64,000 nt of DNA from an uncultured Bacteroidota bacterium (GTDB taxonomy: Bacteria > Bacteroidota > Bacteroidia > Chitinophagales > Chitinophagaceae). The position numbers and the translations under genes were made by a program. Position 1 is the first letter of the stretch. The number at the start of each line of letters is the position of its first letter. The stretch is taken from the NCBI GenBank assembly GCA_903835005.1, contig CAILLK010000076.1:1-64000 (forward strand), in the 5' to 3' direction. Shown piece after piece: positions 7,737-17,630 of this stretch. The notes beneath the pieces were generated by a model. The model was not told the origin of the DNA. It did not search any database and saw only the letters and a program-made list of their open reading frames with translations.

Positions 7737-9434
7737 TTAATCGTTTTCGGCTGGTAATGAGAACCTGAATTCTGAGCCTTTCCCGACCTCACTATCTACC
7801 CATATTTTTCCTTTCTGAGCTTCAATAAAATCTTTAGATATCGAAAGCCCAAGTCCGGTACCTTTTGCTTTAGAACCGGGCACCTGGAAATACCTTTCAA
7901 ATAAGCGCGAAAGATACTCGCGGGCTATACCGGGCCCGTTATCTTCAACCGAAAAAACAAGGTTGCCCTTTTCCGATTTTACAGAGAGATTTATCTTTCC
8001 CCCATCCGGAGAATATTTAATGGCATTGGTCAGAAAATTATTCAGAACCCAGGTACTTTTTTCCGCATCAGCTTTTATTAACGGCAGATTATTTTCCAGC
8101 GTTTTTACAATTTCAACATTCTTATCCTTAGCGCTCGACGATACCGTTGCAATAGCATTATCTACTATTAAATAAGGATTTACTGATTGCACATCCAGTT
8201 GTATTCGTCCGGCTTCCACCTGCGACATATTGAGGAGCTCACTAAGAATTTTCAGTACCCTCTGGTTATCCTGCTTAAGATTCCTGATCAGTTCTTTCTG
8301 TTCTTCCGATAGCTTACCTACACGTTCATCCTCCAGTAATTTCAGGCTGAAATCAGATGCCGCAAGAGGGGTTTTAAGTTCATGAGATATAGTGGCTATA
8401 AAATTGGTTTTAGCTACATCAAGCTCTTTGAAGGAGGTAATATTCCGCAGCACTATTACTTTGCTGTTGCCCTCTCCCTGAGCCACTTCAACAACTTCTT
8501 TTATAAAATAATTTTCCCTGTTTTCTACTACAATTTTAAACGGGGCAGTGGTTTCATTGTTGATAAGAAAATTAAAAAGGTCATTCCGTTTACATAATTC
8601 GGCCACCGGCTTACCTACTATCTCTTCGGCTTTAAGGCCCAGCAACTGCAAAGCCCGGAAGTTGGCAAACAGAATATGGTTGTTAAGGTCTATGCCTATG
8701 CTTGCATCCTTAAGGCTGTTGATAACCGCTTCAGCCCGGCTCTTCTCAAACATCAGCTTATTGAGGTTGCTGCTTTCAAAATATTCCAGCCTTTGCGCCA
8801 TGTTATTAAATGCATCGGCAAGGCTGCCAAACTCATCCTTATTATCCATAAATATCCGGTGCCGGTAATTCTTGTTGGTAATCTCTTTAATGGCTTCACT
8901 TAGCTGATTAATAGGGTTGGCCACTATGGATGGGAAATTGACAGAAAAAGTAAAGGATATCAGGAATACAATCGTTGCCAGGCAGATTATAATAGTTAAA
9001 GCCCGTTCCGCAGTTGCTTCTGCTTTTGCATTTTTTATGTGTATGGCATTCATGTTGAGGTACAGTACTCTTTGAATGTCGCTTTGTATCTCCTTAATAT
9101 TCTGTTTTGTTGAGTCACCCGCTTTCAGTTTTTCAAACAACCGCCTCAATGTATGCGTAGCCACATCTTCGCCCGGCTCAGTAATATTATTTTCCTGCTG
9201 CATCAGTGCTGATTCAAATTGGATTAATGATTGACCGGCATTGATATCAAGGCTGTCGAGCTGTTGCTGCATTTCGTAGCAATACATCAGACTTTCATAG
9301 TTATCCTTCAAAACTTCTTTCGACTCACTTTTGAGGGTAGCCGTGTAGTAAATTCCCGCTCCTCCGGTCAATAGCAAAAGAAGAAACAAAAAAGTAGTCC
9401 CCAGCCATATTTTTTTCCTTACTGTTAGCGCCAT
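7737..9434 (-). CDS. HAMP-PAS sensor histidine kinase of the kdp region
   Basis: A membrane histidine kinase of 565 residues. The order is helix at about 10-31, periplasmic domain, helix at about 146-168, HAMP, PAS at about 230-335, HisKA with the phospho-accepting His351 in ATISHELKTPL, and HATPase with the N box NNFLTNAIKYSP, DNGPGI (498-503) and GTGLGLS. The ATG shares its A with the kdpD stop codon (TGATG), so the two genes are translationally coupled. The pair probably does the job of a single canonical KdpD. The likely partner regulator is the sigma-54 response regulator at 22222-23559; this is inferred from context. Confidence 0.85.
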   Translation of the reverse strand: MALTVRKKIWLGTTFLFLLLLLTGGAGIYYTATLKSESKEVLKDNYESLMYCYEMQQQLDSLDINAGQSLIQFESALMQQENNITEPGEDVATHTLRRLFEKLKAGDSTKQNIKEIQSDIQRVLYLNMNAIHIKNAKAEATAERALTIIICLATIVFLISFTFSVNFPSIVANPINQLSEAIKEITNKNYRHRIFMDNKDEFGSLADAFNNMAQRLEYFESSNLNKLMFEKSRAEAVINSLKDASIGIDLNNHILFANFRALQLLGLKAEEIVGKPVAELCKRNDLFNFLINNETTAPFKIVVENRENYFIKEVVEVAQGEGNSKVIVLRNITSFKELDVAKTNFIATISHELKTPLAASDFSLKLLEDERVGKLSEEQKELIRNLKQDNQRVLKILSELLNMSQVEAGRIQLDVQSVNPYLIVDNAIATVSSSAKDKNVEIVKTLENNLPLIKADAEKSTWVLNNFLTNAIKYSPDGGKINLSVKSEKGNLVFSVEDNGPGIAREYLSRLFERYFQVPGSKAKGTGLGLSISKDFIEAQKGKIWVDSEVGKGSEFRFSLPAEND

Positions 9435-10564
9435 CAGGACAAAATTATAATGTCAACATTGTTTTTTGATAGTGTCTTAAGCAATTGATTGAAAACACCT
9501 GTTCTCAGGATAATCTGGAACAGGTTTAAATGCGGTTTGCCGATACAAATAGTCGTCACATTTTTTTCTTCTGCTGTTTCCATTATAGTATGTGCCACAT
9601 TGTCGGATTGCCTGCGGATTACCTCTGCGCCAAGCTCTGTGGCGTTCTTGAAATTATTAATCAGGTGCCGTTGATCTGCCAGGTTAATTTTATCACTTGC
9701 TTCCTGAGCTGTCTGTACGTATAACACAAACCACTGGCTGTTGTAATAAGAAGCAAGCCTTGCTGTTTTGCGGATGATGCGCTGCGCAATTTCGTGATTG
9801 GACGAAATACAGGCCATAAACCGTTCGTGCCGGTAGGGTGTTTGTTTGGCTGTGATCTGGTAGTCCACTTTCCGTTCCACCTGGCCGGCTACTTCCTTCA
9901 GGGCAAGCTCCCGTAATTGCAATATCCTGTCTGGCTGAAAGAAATTCTGTAAAGCCTGCTGCACCTTGGAGTGGTCATATATTTTACCTTCCTTCAGCCG
10001 GGTAATCAGCTCATCTGCGGTCAGGTCAATATTTACTACCTCATCAGCAATCTGGAGCATTTTATCGGGCACCCGCTCCTTCACTTCCACTCCGGTTATT
10101 TCTTTTACTTCATTGTTTATGCTCTCAATATGCTGAATGTTTACCGCTGTAATCACGTCGATTCCTGCATCCAGCAGGTCCATTACATCCTGCCATCTTT
10201 TCTCATTCTTACTCCCCGGTATATTGGAATGTGCCAGTTCATCCACAATAACTATTTCGGGATGCAGGATAAGTATAGCCTGAACATCCAGTTCGTCCAG
10301 TTTCTTGCCTTTATAAAATACCTCCCGCCTTGGTATGATGGGCAATCCCTCAATCAGCGCCTGTGTTTCTTTTCTGCCATGGGTTTCCACATAACCCACT
10401 TTAATATTTACATTATTATTGAGCAGGCTGTGGGCTTCCTGCAGCATGCGGTAGGTCTTTCCCACACCAGCGCTCATACCTATATATATCTTCAGTCTGC
10501 CCCGGGTACTTTCACGGTTCAGATCAAGAAATTGTTGTACCTTCTTTTCTTTATCATCATCCAT
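9434..10564 (-). CDS. kdpD: KdpD N-terminal sensor protein without kinase domain
   Basis: A 376-residue protein equal to the cytosolic N-terminal half of KdpD. The KdpD domain carries Walker A GMSAGVGKT (29-37), GYVETHGRKET, and the DELAHSNIPGS motif (108-118). A universal-stress-protein-like domain follows from about residue 245 (RFMACISSN to ICIGKPH). The DUF4118 membrane domain and the kinase core of the ~890-residue E. coli KdpD are missing. The kinase is instead the next gene, overlapping by one base. The kdpD start overlaps the end of kup by 8 bp. It presumably senses K+ limitation and modulates the adjacent kinase. Confidence 0.9.
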   Translation of the reverse strand: MDDDKEKKVQQFLDLNRESTRGRLKIYIGMSAGVGKTYRMLQEAHSLLNNNVNIKVGYVETHGRKETQALIEGLPIIPRREVFYKGKKLDELDVQAILILHPEIVIVDELAHSNIPGSKNEKRWQDVMDLLDAGIDVITAVNIQHIESINNEVKEITGVEVKERVPDKMLQIADEVVNIDLTADELITRLKEGKIYDHSKVQQALQNFFQPDRILQLRELALKEVAGQVERKVDYQITAKQTPYRHERFMACISSNHEIAQRIIRKTARLASYYNSQWFVLYVQTAQEASDKINLADQRHLINNFKNATELGAEVIRRQSDNVAHTIMETAEEKNVTTICIGKPHLNLFQIILRTGVFNQLLKTLSKNNVDIIILS

Positions 10565-12512
10565 TTAAGTCCGTTTCTCTTTTAAGTTTAATATCCTCAG
10601 CTTCCTGAACTATGAGGGGTACACGTTCAATAACTACATTATTATAGTCAAGCCCGAATGCTTCAGCGTCAGGCAGACTTAGTTTATCGAGTATGAAATA
10701 CAGTTTCATCCTGATGTTTGTCCAGAAGGGGAGATCGTTCTCAAATGACAGGAAGCTTTTCAGAACAATAAACCGGAAATCGCCATATTCGCCGCCCTGA
10801 TCCACCAGGCAATGGTTTTTATCAATCGCCACCTCCTTATTTGCCACCAGATCTCTTACCACTTTTCTGAATAATAAATTGATACGGGGCACAACCCGGA
10901 ATCCAAGTTTGAACCTGACATATATAAGGTCATCCGGTGACAAAATTTTTACCGAATAACTCATTGTATACGGCGCATCATCAACCTCTACATGCAGCAG
11001 CCAGTATAGATCCGCCCGCTTGGGCTGCCCGCAAAATATGGACTCAATGATCCTGCTCTCAATTATACCGGGTTTTTCGGCGATAGTCAGATACGCAACA
11101 TGGGTGGCAAACTGTGGTATCGTGCTGTCGTTGCTCAGTTGCTTAAACAACGGGAGGTATTTATCAACTCTCAGGTATTTTTTAAACTTATTTTTAATCC
11201 TCCTGCCCGTATACCACATATACATGGTAGTAACCAGCAAAACACCAATAAGCATTGTGAGCCAGCCGCCATGAGCAAATTTTTTAAGATTGGCGGTAAG
11301 AAAGGTAAGCTCAATCCACAGGTAAATAATAAGCAGAGCAAAAATGAAAACCTTAGGCATTACTTTTCTGGAATACAGGTAATAACTCAGTAATACCGTA
11401 GTCATCAGCATTGTGAGGGTTACTGATAACCCAAATGCGGCCTCCATATTGCTTGATTCGCGGAAGTAAAGCACCATGCCGATACACCCGGCCATCATCA
11501 GCCAGTTGATAGAAGGCATATAAACCTGGCCGCGCAATTCTGAAGGGTATTTTGCCCGCAACCTGGGCCATATCTGCAACCTTACAGCTTCATTGAATAA
11601 TGTGTAGGTGCCGCTTATCAGCGCCTGGCTTGCTATAATAGTGGCCAGAGTGGAAATTGCAATTGCAGGCATCAGGAACCAGCGCGGAACCAGGCCATAA
11701 AATGCATCTACATCCTTCAGCGTGTGCCCGATATACGACTCAAGCAACGCAGCCTCTCCAAAATAACACAGCATCAAAGCCACTTTAATAAATATCCATG
11801 CTGCCTGAATATTCCTGCGCCCTACATGCCCCATATCGGCATACAAAGCCTCGGCGCCGGTGGTACATAAAAAAACACCGCCAAGCACCCAGAAACCTTC
11901 AGGATAATAAAGTACCATACGGAAGGCATAAACCGGATTCAGCGCTCTAAGTACAGAAAAATCCCTGACGAGGTTATTGATTCCCAGCACTGCAATCATA
12001 CCAAACCAAAGGACCATAGCCGGCCCGAAAAATTTACCGATACTGCCAGTGCCGGTTTGCTGAAAGAGGAACAATGCCGAAAGGATGCCGATAGTTATTG
12101 GTAATATAGGGAGGCCGGGATAAATTTCTTTAAGCCCCTCTATGGCCGATGTTACGGAGATGGGCGGTGTAATAAGGCTGTCGGCTATCATAAAACTGCC
12201 GCCGATGATAGCAGGCCACAACAGCCATTTGGCATGCCGCCTGATCAGGGCAAATAAAGAAAAGATTCCTCCTTCTCCTTTATTGTCGGCCCGCATGGTA
12301 ATCAGAACGTATTTTATGGTAGTCTGAAAAGTAAGTGTCCAGAATATAGCTGAAACACTGCCCAGGATAAGGGTTTCGGTAATAACCTGGTGGCCGATGA
12401 TGGCTTTAAAAGTATATAAAGGAGATGTGCCCAGGTCGCCGAATACAATTCCGAGTGCTATCAGAACGCCTGCATAAGTTATCTTCTTTATGTCGAGCTC
12501 TTTCATAAGCAT
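10557..12512 (-). CDS. kup: Low-affinity potassium transporter Kup
   Basis: Kup/Trk-type K+ uptake protein of 651 residues with about 12 transmembrane helices. Family signatures include ALGIVFGDLGTSPLYTFKAI near the N-terminus, NKGEGGIFSLFALIRRHAKW, the TGAEALYADMGHVGRRNIQ motif and a hydrophilic cytoplasmic C-terminus from about residue 440. It is the first gene after a terminator-like hairpin and overlaps kdpD, so constitutive uptake and the sensor genes share a transcript. The start is either ATG 12512 (MLMKEL) or ATG 12506 (MKEL). Confidence 0.93.
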   Translation of the reverse strand: MLMKELDIKKITYAGVLIALGIVFGDLGTSPLYTFKAIIGHQVITETLILGSVSAIFWTLTFQTTIKYVLITMRADNKGEGGIFSLFALIRRHAKWLLWPAIIGGSFMIADSLITPPISVTSAIEGLKEIYPGLPILPITIGILSALFLFQQTGTGSIGKFFGPAMVLWFGMIAVLGINNLVRDFSVLRALNPVYAFRMVLYYPEGFWVLGGVFLCTTGAEALYADMGHVGRRNIQAAWIFIKVALMLCYFGEAALLESYIGHTLKDVDAFYGLVPRWFLMPAIAISTLATIIASQALISGTYTLFNEAVRLQIWPRLRAKYPSELRGQVYMPSINWLMMAGCIGMVLYFRESSNMEAAFGLSVTLTMLMTTVLLSYYLYSRKVMPKVFIFALLIIYLWIELTFLTANLKKFAHGGWLTMLIGVLLVTTMYMWYTGRRIKNKFKKYLRVDKYLPLFKQLSNDSTIPQFATHVAYLTIAEKPGIIESRIIESIFCGQPKRADLYWLLHVEVDDAPYTMSYSVKILSPDDLIYVRFKLGFRVVPRINLLFRKVVRDLVANKEVAIDKNHCLVDQGGEYGDFRFIVLKSFLSFENDLPFWTNIRMKLYFILDKLSLPDAEAFGLDYNNVVIERVPLIVQEAEDIKLKRETDLNG

Positions 12513-12582
12513 CTGTTATTTATTTTAGCAACTGTAAAGTACGCCAAAAAACTATCGGTTGAGTAAAATTTCATATGGCAGG

Positions 12583-12615
12583 AAAAAGTGGCGGGCCAGA
12601 TCTGACCGCGCCACT
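12583..12615 (-). terminator. Rho-independent terminator downstream of the porin gene
   Basis: On the minus strand AGTGGCG and CGCCACT pair around a ~15 nt loop and are followed by TTTTT. It separates the kdp-porin transcript from kup-kdpD-kinase. Confidence 0.6.
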
Positions 12616-12685
12616 CTTCATTTTAAAACACACTATATTGATGATTATTAAGTACACTTTTGCTGATAGCTCACTATCGTTAAAA

Positions 12686-14122
12686 TTACAGCCTGAACAG
12701 GAATGCGGCAATAAGCTTGCTCTCAGATTTTTCAAGGTCGGGAGACCAGCCTGTCGGTATTGGGGTGTTTGTGTAGCCTGATGGAGAAGTAACTCCGCCG
12801 GGTCCGGCAAAGTAACCGACACTTGCTTCCCTGTGCACCCACTCCAGCTTGAATTCTACACTCTGGTTGGGCATCCACCGGAAACCGGTTGAGCAATCCC
12901 AGCCTGTAAATGGCATACCCGGGTTTTCCTGGAAAGGATAGGATCCTGAGGCACTTGTGTTGGTGCCTTGTGACACGCCCTGGGTAGGGTTGTAAGGATT
13001 AGGAAAGTTACTTGCCTGCCCTGTGGGTTCCAGCACAAGGTATCTGCCCGGATTGGTCATCCATCCGCCTCCAATGTACCAGCCTACTTTGTTTTTGGCA
13101 AACCAGATGTGGTTATATGCCATACAGCTTACAAAATACTGTGCCGGATTGTTTACCGGGTCGCTGTTGTTAAATCCGTTTACCCCGTCACCTTTCTCAA
13201 AGCCAACATCAGCAGTAATTGAAAATGCCGCCCTGTTGATACCGCTTACTTTTGAACCCTGGTAGTATCGCATCAGGAAGCTGTTATCTGAGTGAAACCT
13301 GTGCCTGCCTAATAGTCCGGCTACATCTGTGCCCCAATAATCATTGGTAAGCATCTTTATATTCTCTTTAGGGATGTAAGTTATGTTGCATCCCAGGCCC
13401 GGTAAAGCATTGAACATACCATAGCTCTGCCAGCCATTAATGATCCATGGTTCTACTTTCAATGTTTTGCTCAGCCACATCTGAATCCTGATTCCATTAA
13501 AAAACCAGGGTGTATTATCGGATGTATAGGATGCCTGGTATTCCCAGTTCTCCTGCTGGTAGTAGGAATTGAGCCCGATATAAGACATGAACAAACCCGC
13601 ATCAATATTCATGCCACCGTAAAAAACATTTGGGAAGTGATATCCTACATAAGCCTCGTCGAGATACCGATAAGCATCAGCCATATCATACTGGCCACGG
13701 TATGGGCTTACATCATTACGGGGAACAACAATTGCGCGCTCTCCGAATTGGGTCATTATCCTGCCCCGGGCATTGCCGTAGCTGAAATCACCTCCAAAAT
13801 TTACGGCTGAAATCACCATTTCATCCACGCGCGAAAGTGCCGTTGAGCCTACGCTCGTATGGTCTATTGGATTGTTGAAAGAATGGGCTGTATTGCAATC
13901 AATCAGGATGCTGGGCGTAAAAAACGGGATATGGAATATTGTTGAATCCCTGCGGTCGTTACCATTCACCCACGACAGGTCGTAACCGTCCCAGGTTACT
14001 TTTTCTGCTTCAGGCACTGTTGCAGTTGCCTGCGTCGTTGCACTCTGGTTGTTTTGTGCTTTAGCTTGTTGTGTAAGCATAAGGGCCGCTATTGCCGCAA
14101 ATGCTATTGTTGTTTTTTTCAT
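12686..14122 (-). CDS. Outer-membrane beta-barrel porin (BBP2-like)
   Basis: A 478-residue protein with a clear Sec signal peptide (MKKTTIAFAAIAALMLTQQ, cut after AKA). Mature sequence alternates polar and aromatic residues throughout and ends in Leu (IAAFLFRL), typical of an outer-membrane barrel. The pattern with repeated FxxxNVFYGGMNIDAGLF and YTSDNTPWFFNGIRI-like strands fits the putative beta-barrel porin-2 family found in Bacteroidota. It lies in line with kdpC and the YnfA gene, 176 bp after the latter. That suggests a potassium-related diffusion channel, which is an inference from context. Confidence 0.75.
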   Translation of the reverse strand: MKKTTIAFAAIAALMLTQQAKAQNNQSATTQATATVPEAEKVTWDGYDLSWVNGNDRRDSTIFHIPFFTPSILIDCNTAHSFNNPIDHTSVGSTALSRVDEMVISAVNFGGDFSYGNARGRIMTQFGERAIVVPRNDVSPYRGQYDMADAYRYLDEAYVGYHFPNVFYGGMNIDAGLFMSYIGLNSYYQQENWEYQASYTSDNTPWFFNGIRIQMWLSKTLKVEPWIINGWQSYGMFNALPGLGCNITYIPKENIKMLTNDYWGTDVAGLLGRHRFHSDNSFLMRYYQGSKVSGINRAAFSITADVGFEKGDGVNGFNNSDPVNNPAQYFVSCMAYNHIWFAKNKVGWYIGGGWMTNPGRYLVLEPTGQASNFPNPYNPTQGVSQGTNTSASGSYPFQENPGMPFTGWDCSTGFRWMPNQSVEFKLEWVHREASVGYFAGPGGVTSPSGYTNTPIPTGWSPDLEKSESKLIAAFLFRL

Positions 14123-14298
14123 TGTCTGTTATTTTTAGTGTGTTTTAAAATTTGCTTTTACTTAAAAAATGGTTCTGAAGTATTTGTTCTCAAAATTACC
14201 GGTGGCGCGAATTATGCTCTATGATTTCCGGCATCCGGATTGCTGACTATTATCAACTGTTTTTCTCAATCATCCATGATACTCTTTTTGCCTTATAC

Positions 14299-14643
14299 TT
14301 AAATTAATTTACGTGGTGCATAAAAAATCACTATTGTCCCGATTAATATTATTGCAGCTCCTACTATATCATACAAGTCTGGTTTTACTTTATCTATTTT
14401 CCATCCCCATAGTATTGCCATTATTACAAATATCCCTCCGTATGCAGCATATGTGCGGCCAAAGCTGGAAGGCTGGAATGTGGCAACAGCGCCATAAACA
14501 GCCAGCAGTATTCCGCCAAAAATGCCTACCCATAAGGGCTGTTTATTTTTAAGGGCAATCCATACCAGGTAACCTCCTCCTATCTCGCACAACCCTGCCA
14601 GAACAAAAAAAACTACAGACCGGATAATTGTCTCTTTAGTCAT
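14299..14643 (-). CDS. YnfA/UPF0060 family membrane protein
   Basis: A 114-residue inner-membrane protein with four hydrophobic helices, typical of the UPF0060/YnfA family related to small multidrug transporters. Motifs are FVLAGLCEIGGGYLVW and the FGRTYAAYGGIFVIMAILWG segment with the conserved Arg-Thr-Tyr-Ala-Ala-Tyr-Gly-Gly block. Its ATG directly abuts the kdpC stop codon with no gap, so it is co-translated with kdpC. A YnfA gene in a kdp operon is unusual; a role in cation handling is possible but unproven. Confidence 0.88.
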   Translation of the reverse strand: MTKETIIRSVVFFVLAGLCEIGGGYLVWIALKNKQPLWVGIFGGILLAVYGAVATFQPSSFGRTYAAYGGIFVIMAILWGWKIDKVKPDLYDIVGAAIILIGTIVIFYAPRKLI

Positions 14644-15204
14644 TTATTTCAGGTTATTGAGGTCCAGGTTCAGTTTTAAAACGTTTACACGGTCAGGCCC
14701 CATTCCCCACATGGGGCACTCAATGTGCGCCTTTACCAGAGTCTCTACTTTGCTTTTATCCAGGCCACGCACTTTAGCCACTCTGGCTACCTGTATCTCT
14801 GCGCCTTCCGCACTGATGTGTGGGTCTAGTCCGCTGCCGCTTGCCGTAACCATATCAGAAGGAATTTCCGCTTTATTAATTCCCGGATTATGCTGTATGA
14901 AAGTATCAATAGCGGCCTGAACCTGTGCCAGGTAGTCAGGGTTGTCCGGCCCCTTGTTACTGCCACCCGATCCGGCAGCATTATAACCAACCGCTGATGG
15001 CCTTGACCAGAAATATCTGTCGTCAGAGAACTTCTGGCCGATATTCTCATAGTAGTATTTGCCCTTGCCATCCTTAACTATAAAGCCTTCCCCTTTGTTG
15101 GGCGCCAGTTGGGCTATTCCCCACATCACCACCGGATAGACACCTGAAAAAAACAGGATGCAGATGATAGTCAACAAGATCGATGGAATTATTTCCTTTT
15201 TCAT
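14644..15204 (-). CDS. kdpC: K+-transporting ATPase subunit C
   Basis: KdpC is the single-span periplasmic-facing subunit that stabilises and helps ATP binding in the KdpFABC pump. The 186 residues show one N-terminal helix (IPSILLTIICILFFSGVYPV), the SRPSAVGYNAAGSGGSNKGP motif typical of the family, and DPHISAEGAEIQVARVA near the C-terminus. In most genomes kdpC follows kdpB directly. Here a 370 bp gap holds an opposite-strand gene. Confidence 0.95.
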   Translation of the reverse strand: MKKEIIPSILLTIICILFFSGVYPVVMWGIAQLAPNKGEGFIVKDGKGKYYYENIGQKFSDDRYFWSRPSAVGYNAAGSGGSNKGPDNPDYLAQVQAAIDTFIQHNPGINKAEIPSDMVTASGSGLDPHISAEGAEIQVARVAKVRGLDKSKVETLVKAHIECPMWGMGPDRVNVLKLNLDLNNLK

Positions 15205-15220
15205 TTTTATCAGTTTTTAT

Positions 15221-15228
15221 TAACTTTG
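15221..15228 (+). promoter_or_regulatory. -7 promoter element of the antisense small gene
   Basis: TAACTTTG matches TAnnTTTG and lies 16 nt before the ATG at 15245, directed against the kdp genes. The -33 region is weak. Confidence 0.4.
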
Positions 15229-15244
15229 TAATTAAAATTTTGCT

Positions 15245-15511
15245 ATGGAACAAACACTAAGAATTAAGACCGATGACTTAAACCTATCATTAATTGAAGA
15301 TTTAAAAAAACGTTTCAACAAAATCAATGTCAAAGAGTTCACGATCAGCTTTTCAACCCCGAAGAAAAAATATCTGTACCTCGAAACGCAGGATGAAGCC
15401 AGAACCAGAATTGAAAATGAAATAAATGATACTGACCCGGATAACTTTATTTCGTATTCAGGAGAAGAATTTGAACAACTTTCTAATGTCCTCCGAACGA
15501 TGAGACAATGA
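15245..15511 (+). CDS. Antitoxin-like small protein inserted in the kdp operon
   Basis: An 88-residue soluble, charged protein. The N-terminus (LRIKTDDLNLSLIEDLKKRF) and the acidic C-terminal half ending in FEQLSNVLRTMRQ resemble small antitoxins that precede YoeB/RelE-type toxins in Bacteroidota; I cannot place it in a named family. Its TGA overlaps an ATG (ATGA), as in toxin-antitoxin pairs, but the following frame is only 20 codons long. It is the only plus-strand gene within the kdp cluster and separates kdpB from kdpC, which suggests a late insertion. Confidence 0.5.
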   Translation: MEQTLRIKTDDLNLSLIEDLKKRFNKINVKEFTISFSTPKKKYLYLETQDEARTRIENEINDTDPDNFISYSGEEFEQLSNVLRTMRQ

Positions 15512-15570
15512 TTCGAATTCACTTTGCTCCACTTGATTCCCATACTAACAATTGCCATGGTCATTATTGA
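15508..15570 (+). pseudogene. 20-codon stub, possible remnant of a toxin gene
   Basis: ATG at 15508 overlaps the preceding stop codon. The frame reads MIRIHFAPLDSHTN and stops at 15570, 5 bp before the end of kdpB. The opening (basic and beta-strand-like) would fit the start of a RelE/YoeB-type toxin cut off by a deletion. With only 20 residues this is a guess from position. Confidence 0.25.
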
Positions 15571-15574
15571 TTAT

Positions 15575-17617
15575 TTACATCCATATTGCGACTACCATAT
15601 CTATTAATTTTATGCCGATGAATGGCACCAGTATACCTCCCAGCCCATACACCAGCAGGTTTCTTCTCAGCAATGCGCTGGCGCCTATAGGCTTATAAGC
15701 CACGCCTTTCAGCGCCAGCGGTATCAGCATCGGTATTATAATAGCATTGAAAATAATAGCCGATAATATGGCGCTCGAAGGGCTGTGCAGGTTCATGATA
15801 TTTATCTTCTGCAAAACTGGTATTGAGGTAATAAACAATGCCGGCACAATTGCAAAATACTTGGCAACGTCATTGGCGATAGAGAAGGTAGTCAGCGTAC
15901 CCCTGGTCATCAGCAATTGCTTGCCTATTTCCACTATCTCTATCAGCTTGGTAGGGTCGTTGTCGAGGTCCACCATGTTGCCTGCCTCTTTGGCTGCCGC
16001 CGTACCGCTGTTCATAGCCACGCCTACATCAGCCTGGGCCAGTGCCGGTGCATCATTGGTGCCATCACCCATCATAGCCACCAGCTTACCTGTAGCCTGC
16101 TCCTTGCGGATGTAGGCCATTTTATCTTCCGGCTTTGCTTCCGCTATATAGTCATCCACACCAGCCTTCTCTGCAATATATTTTGCTGTCAGCGGGTTAT
16201 CACCAGTTACCATCACGGTCTTAACTCCCATTTTCCTCAGGCGCTCAAAACGCTCAAATATGCCTGTCTTGATAATATCCTGCAATTCTATCACACCAAG
16301 CACAACATTATTCTCAAGTACTACCAGTGGCGTGCCACCATTAGAAGATATTTTCTTCACATCCTCAATAGTGCCGGCAGGGAATAAATTATCTGCTTTT
16401 TCTACCTTGTTCTTCATGGCGTCAAAAGCGCCCTTGCGGATCTGCGTATTCCCGAAATCAATACCGCTGCTGCGTGTCTCAGCAGTAAACTTGATAAATG
16501 TCGGATTATCCACCTGCAAGCTCTGCGGGTTGATTCCACCCAGTTCAATAATTGATTTGCCTTCCGGGGTCTCATCTGCCATTGAGCTTAAAACAGCACA
16601 TTTAATAAGACGATCCTTATCCACCCCTTTGGCAGGGTAAAAGTTGGTAGCCTTACGGTTGCCAATAGTGATAGTACCGGTTTTATCAAGCAGCAGCACA
16701 TCAAGGTCGCCCGCTGTTTCAACGGCTTTACCAGATTTGGCAATCACATTTGCCCGCAGCGCCCTGTCCATACCCGAAATACCTATTGCCGATAAAAGGC
16801 CACCAATAGTTGTTGGTATAAGGCATACGAATAATGAAATGTAGGCCGATATCGGGATGGGTGTTTTGGCATAGGATGCGAATGGCTGCAACGTAATACA
16901 AACTATAATGAACACCAGTGTAAACCCTGCAAGCAGTATGGTCAAAGCTATTTCATTTGGTGTTTTCTGCCTTGATGCACCTTCTACCAGTGCTATCATC
17001 TTGTCCAGGAAACTTTCTCCGGGTGAGGTGGTCACCTTCACCTTTATCTTATCAGAGAGCACTTTGGTGCCACCGGTTACTGAAGATTTATCGCCTCCAG
17101 ACTCACGCACCACTGGCGCCGACTCTCCGGTTATTGCCGATTCATCAATAGTTGCAATGCCTTCAATAATCTCTCCGTCGGTAGGTACTATATCGCCTGT
17201 TTCGCAAATGAAAACATCTCCTTTCACCAGTTCTGATGACGATACTACATGCACCTCATTCAGGTACATATTGCCTACCAGTTCTACTTTTTTAGCAGGA
17301 GTATCTTCCCTTGTTTTCCTCAGCGAGGCTGCCTGTGCCTTACCACGCGCTTCAGCCAGCGCTTCCGCGAAATTGGCAAAAAGCAGTGTAGCCAGCAGTA
17401 TCAGGAAGATGAGAAAATTGTAGGTGAATGAACCCTGGCTCTTCTCACCAGCCAGAATCCAGGCGCAGACAAACATCATTACGAATGTGCCTATCTCTAC
17501 AGTAAACATTACCGGGCTGCGAAACTGGTATTTCGGATTTAATTTTACAAAAGACTGCTTTATAGCATCAGCTACCAGCTCCCCCTTAAACAGTCCTTCT
17601 TTACGGTTCCTTTTCAT
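15575..17617 (-). CDS. kdpB: K+-transporting P-type ATPase subunit B
   Basis: KdpB is the ATP-hydrolysing subunit of the KdpFABC potassium pump. The 680 residues include the actuator motif TGES (163-166), whose Ser is the residue phosphorylated to inhibit the E. coli enzyme. Also present are the phosphorylation motif DKTGTIT with Asp311, the [12 protein letters not shown] nucleotide-binding region, [13 protein letters not shown] and the hinge [19 protein letters not shown]. About seven transmembrane helices are visible. Length is normal. It follows kdpA after a 170 bp gap that carries an inverted repeat. Confidence 0.97.
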   Translation of the reverse strand: MKRNRKEGLFKGELVADAIKQSFVKLNPKYQFRSPVMFTVEIGTFVMMFVCAWILAGEKSQGSFTYNFLIFLILLATLLFANFAEALAEARGKAQAASLRKTREDTPAKKVELVGNMYLNEVHVVSSSELVKGDVFICETGDIVPTDGEIIEGIATIDESAITGESAPVVRESGGDKSSVTGGTKVLSDKIKVKVTTSPGESFLDKMIALVEGASRQKTPNEIALTILLAGFTLVFIIVCITLQPFASYAKTPIPISAYISLFVCLIPTTIGGLLSAIGISGMDRALRANVIAKSGKAVETAGDLDVLLLDKTGTITIGNRKATNFYPAKGVDKDRLIKCAVLSSMADETPEGKSIIELGGINPQSLQVDNPTFIKFTAETRSSGIDFGNTQIRKGAFDAMKNKVEKADNLFPAGTIEDVKKISSNGGTPLVVLENNVVLGVIELQDIIKTGIFERFERLRKMGVKTVMVTGDNPLTAKYIAEKAGVDDYIAEAKPEDKMAYIRKEQATGKLVAMMGDGTNDAPALAQADVGVAMNSGTAAAKEAGNMVDLDNDPTKLIEIVEIGKQLLMTRGTLTTFSIANDVAKYFAIVPALFITSIPVLQKINIMNLHSPSSAILSAIIFNAIIIPMLIPLALKGVAYKPIGASALLRRNLLVYGLGGILVPFIGIKLIDMVVAIWM

Positions 17618-17630
17618 TTCAAAATAGTTT

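Noticed and set aside
9971-10585. 204-codon plus-strand frame
   Set aside because: Antisense to kdpD, whose Walker and DELAHSN motifs are clear. It is rich in His, Tyr and Phe as shadow frames often are.
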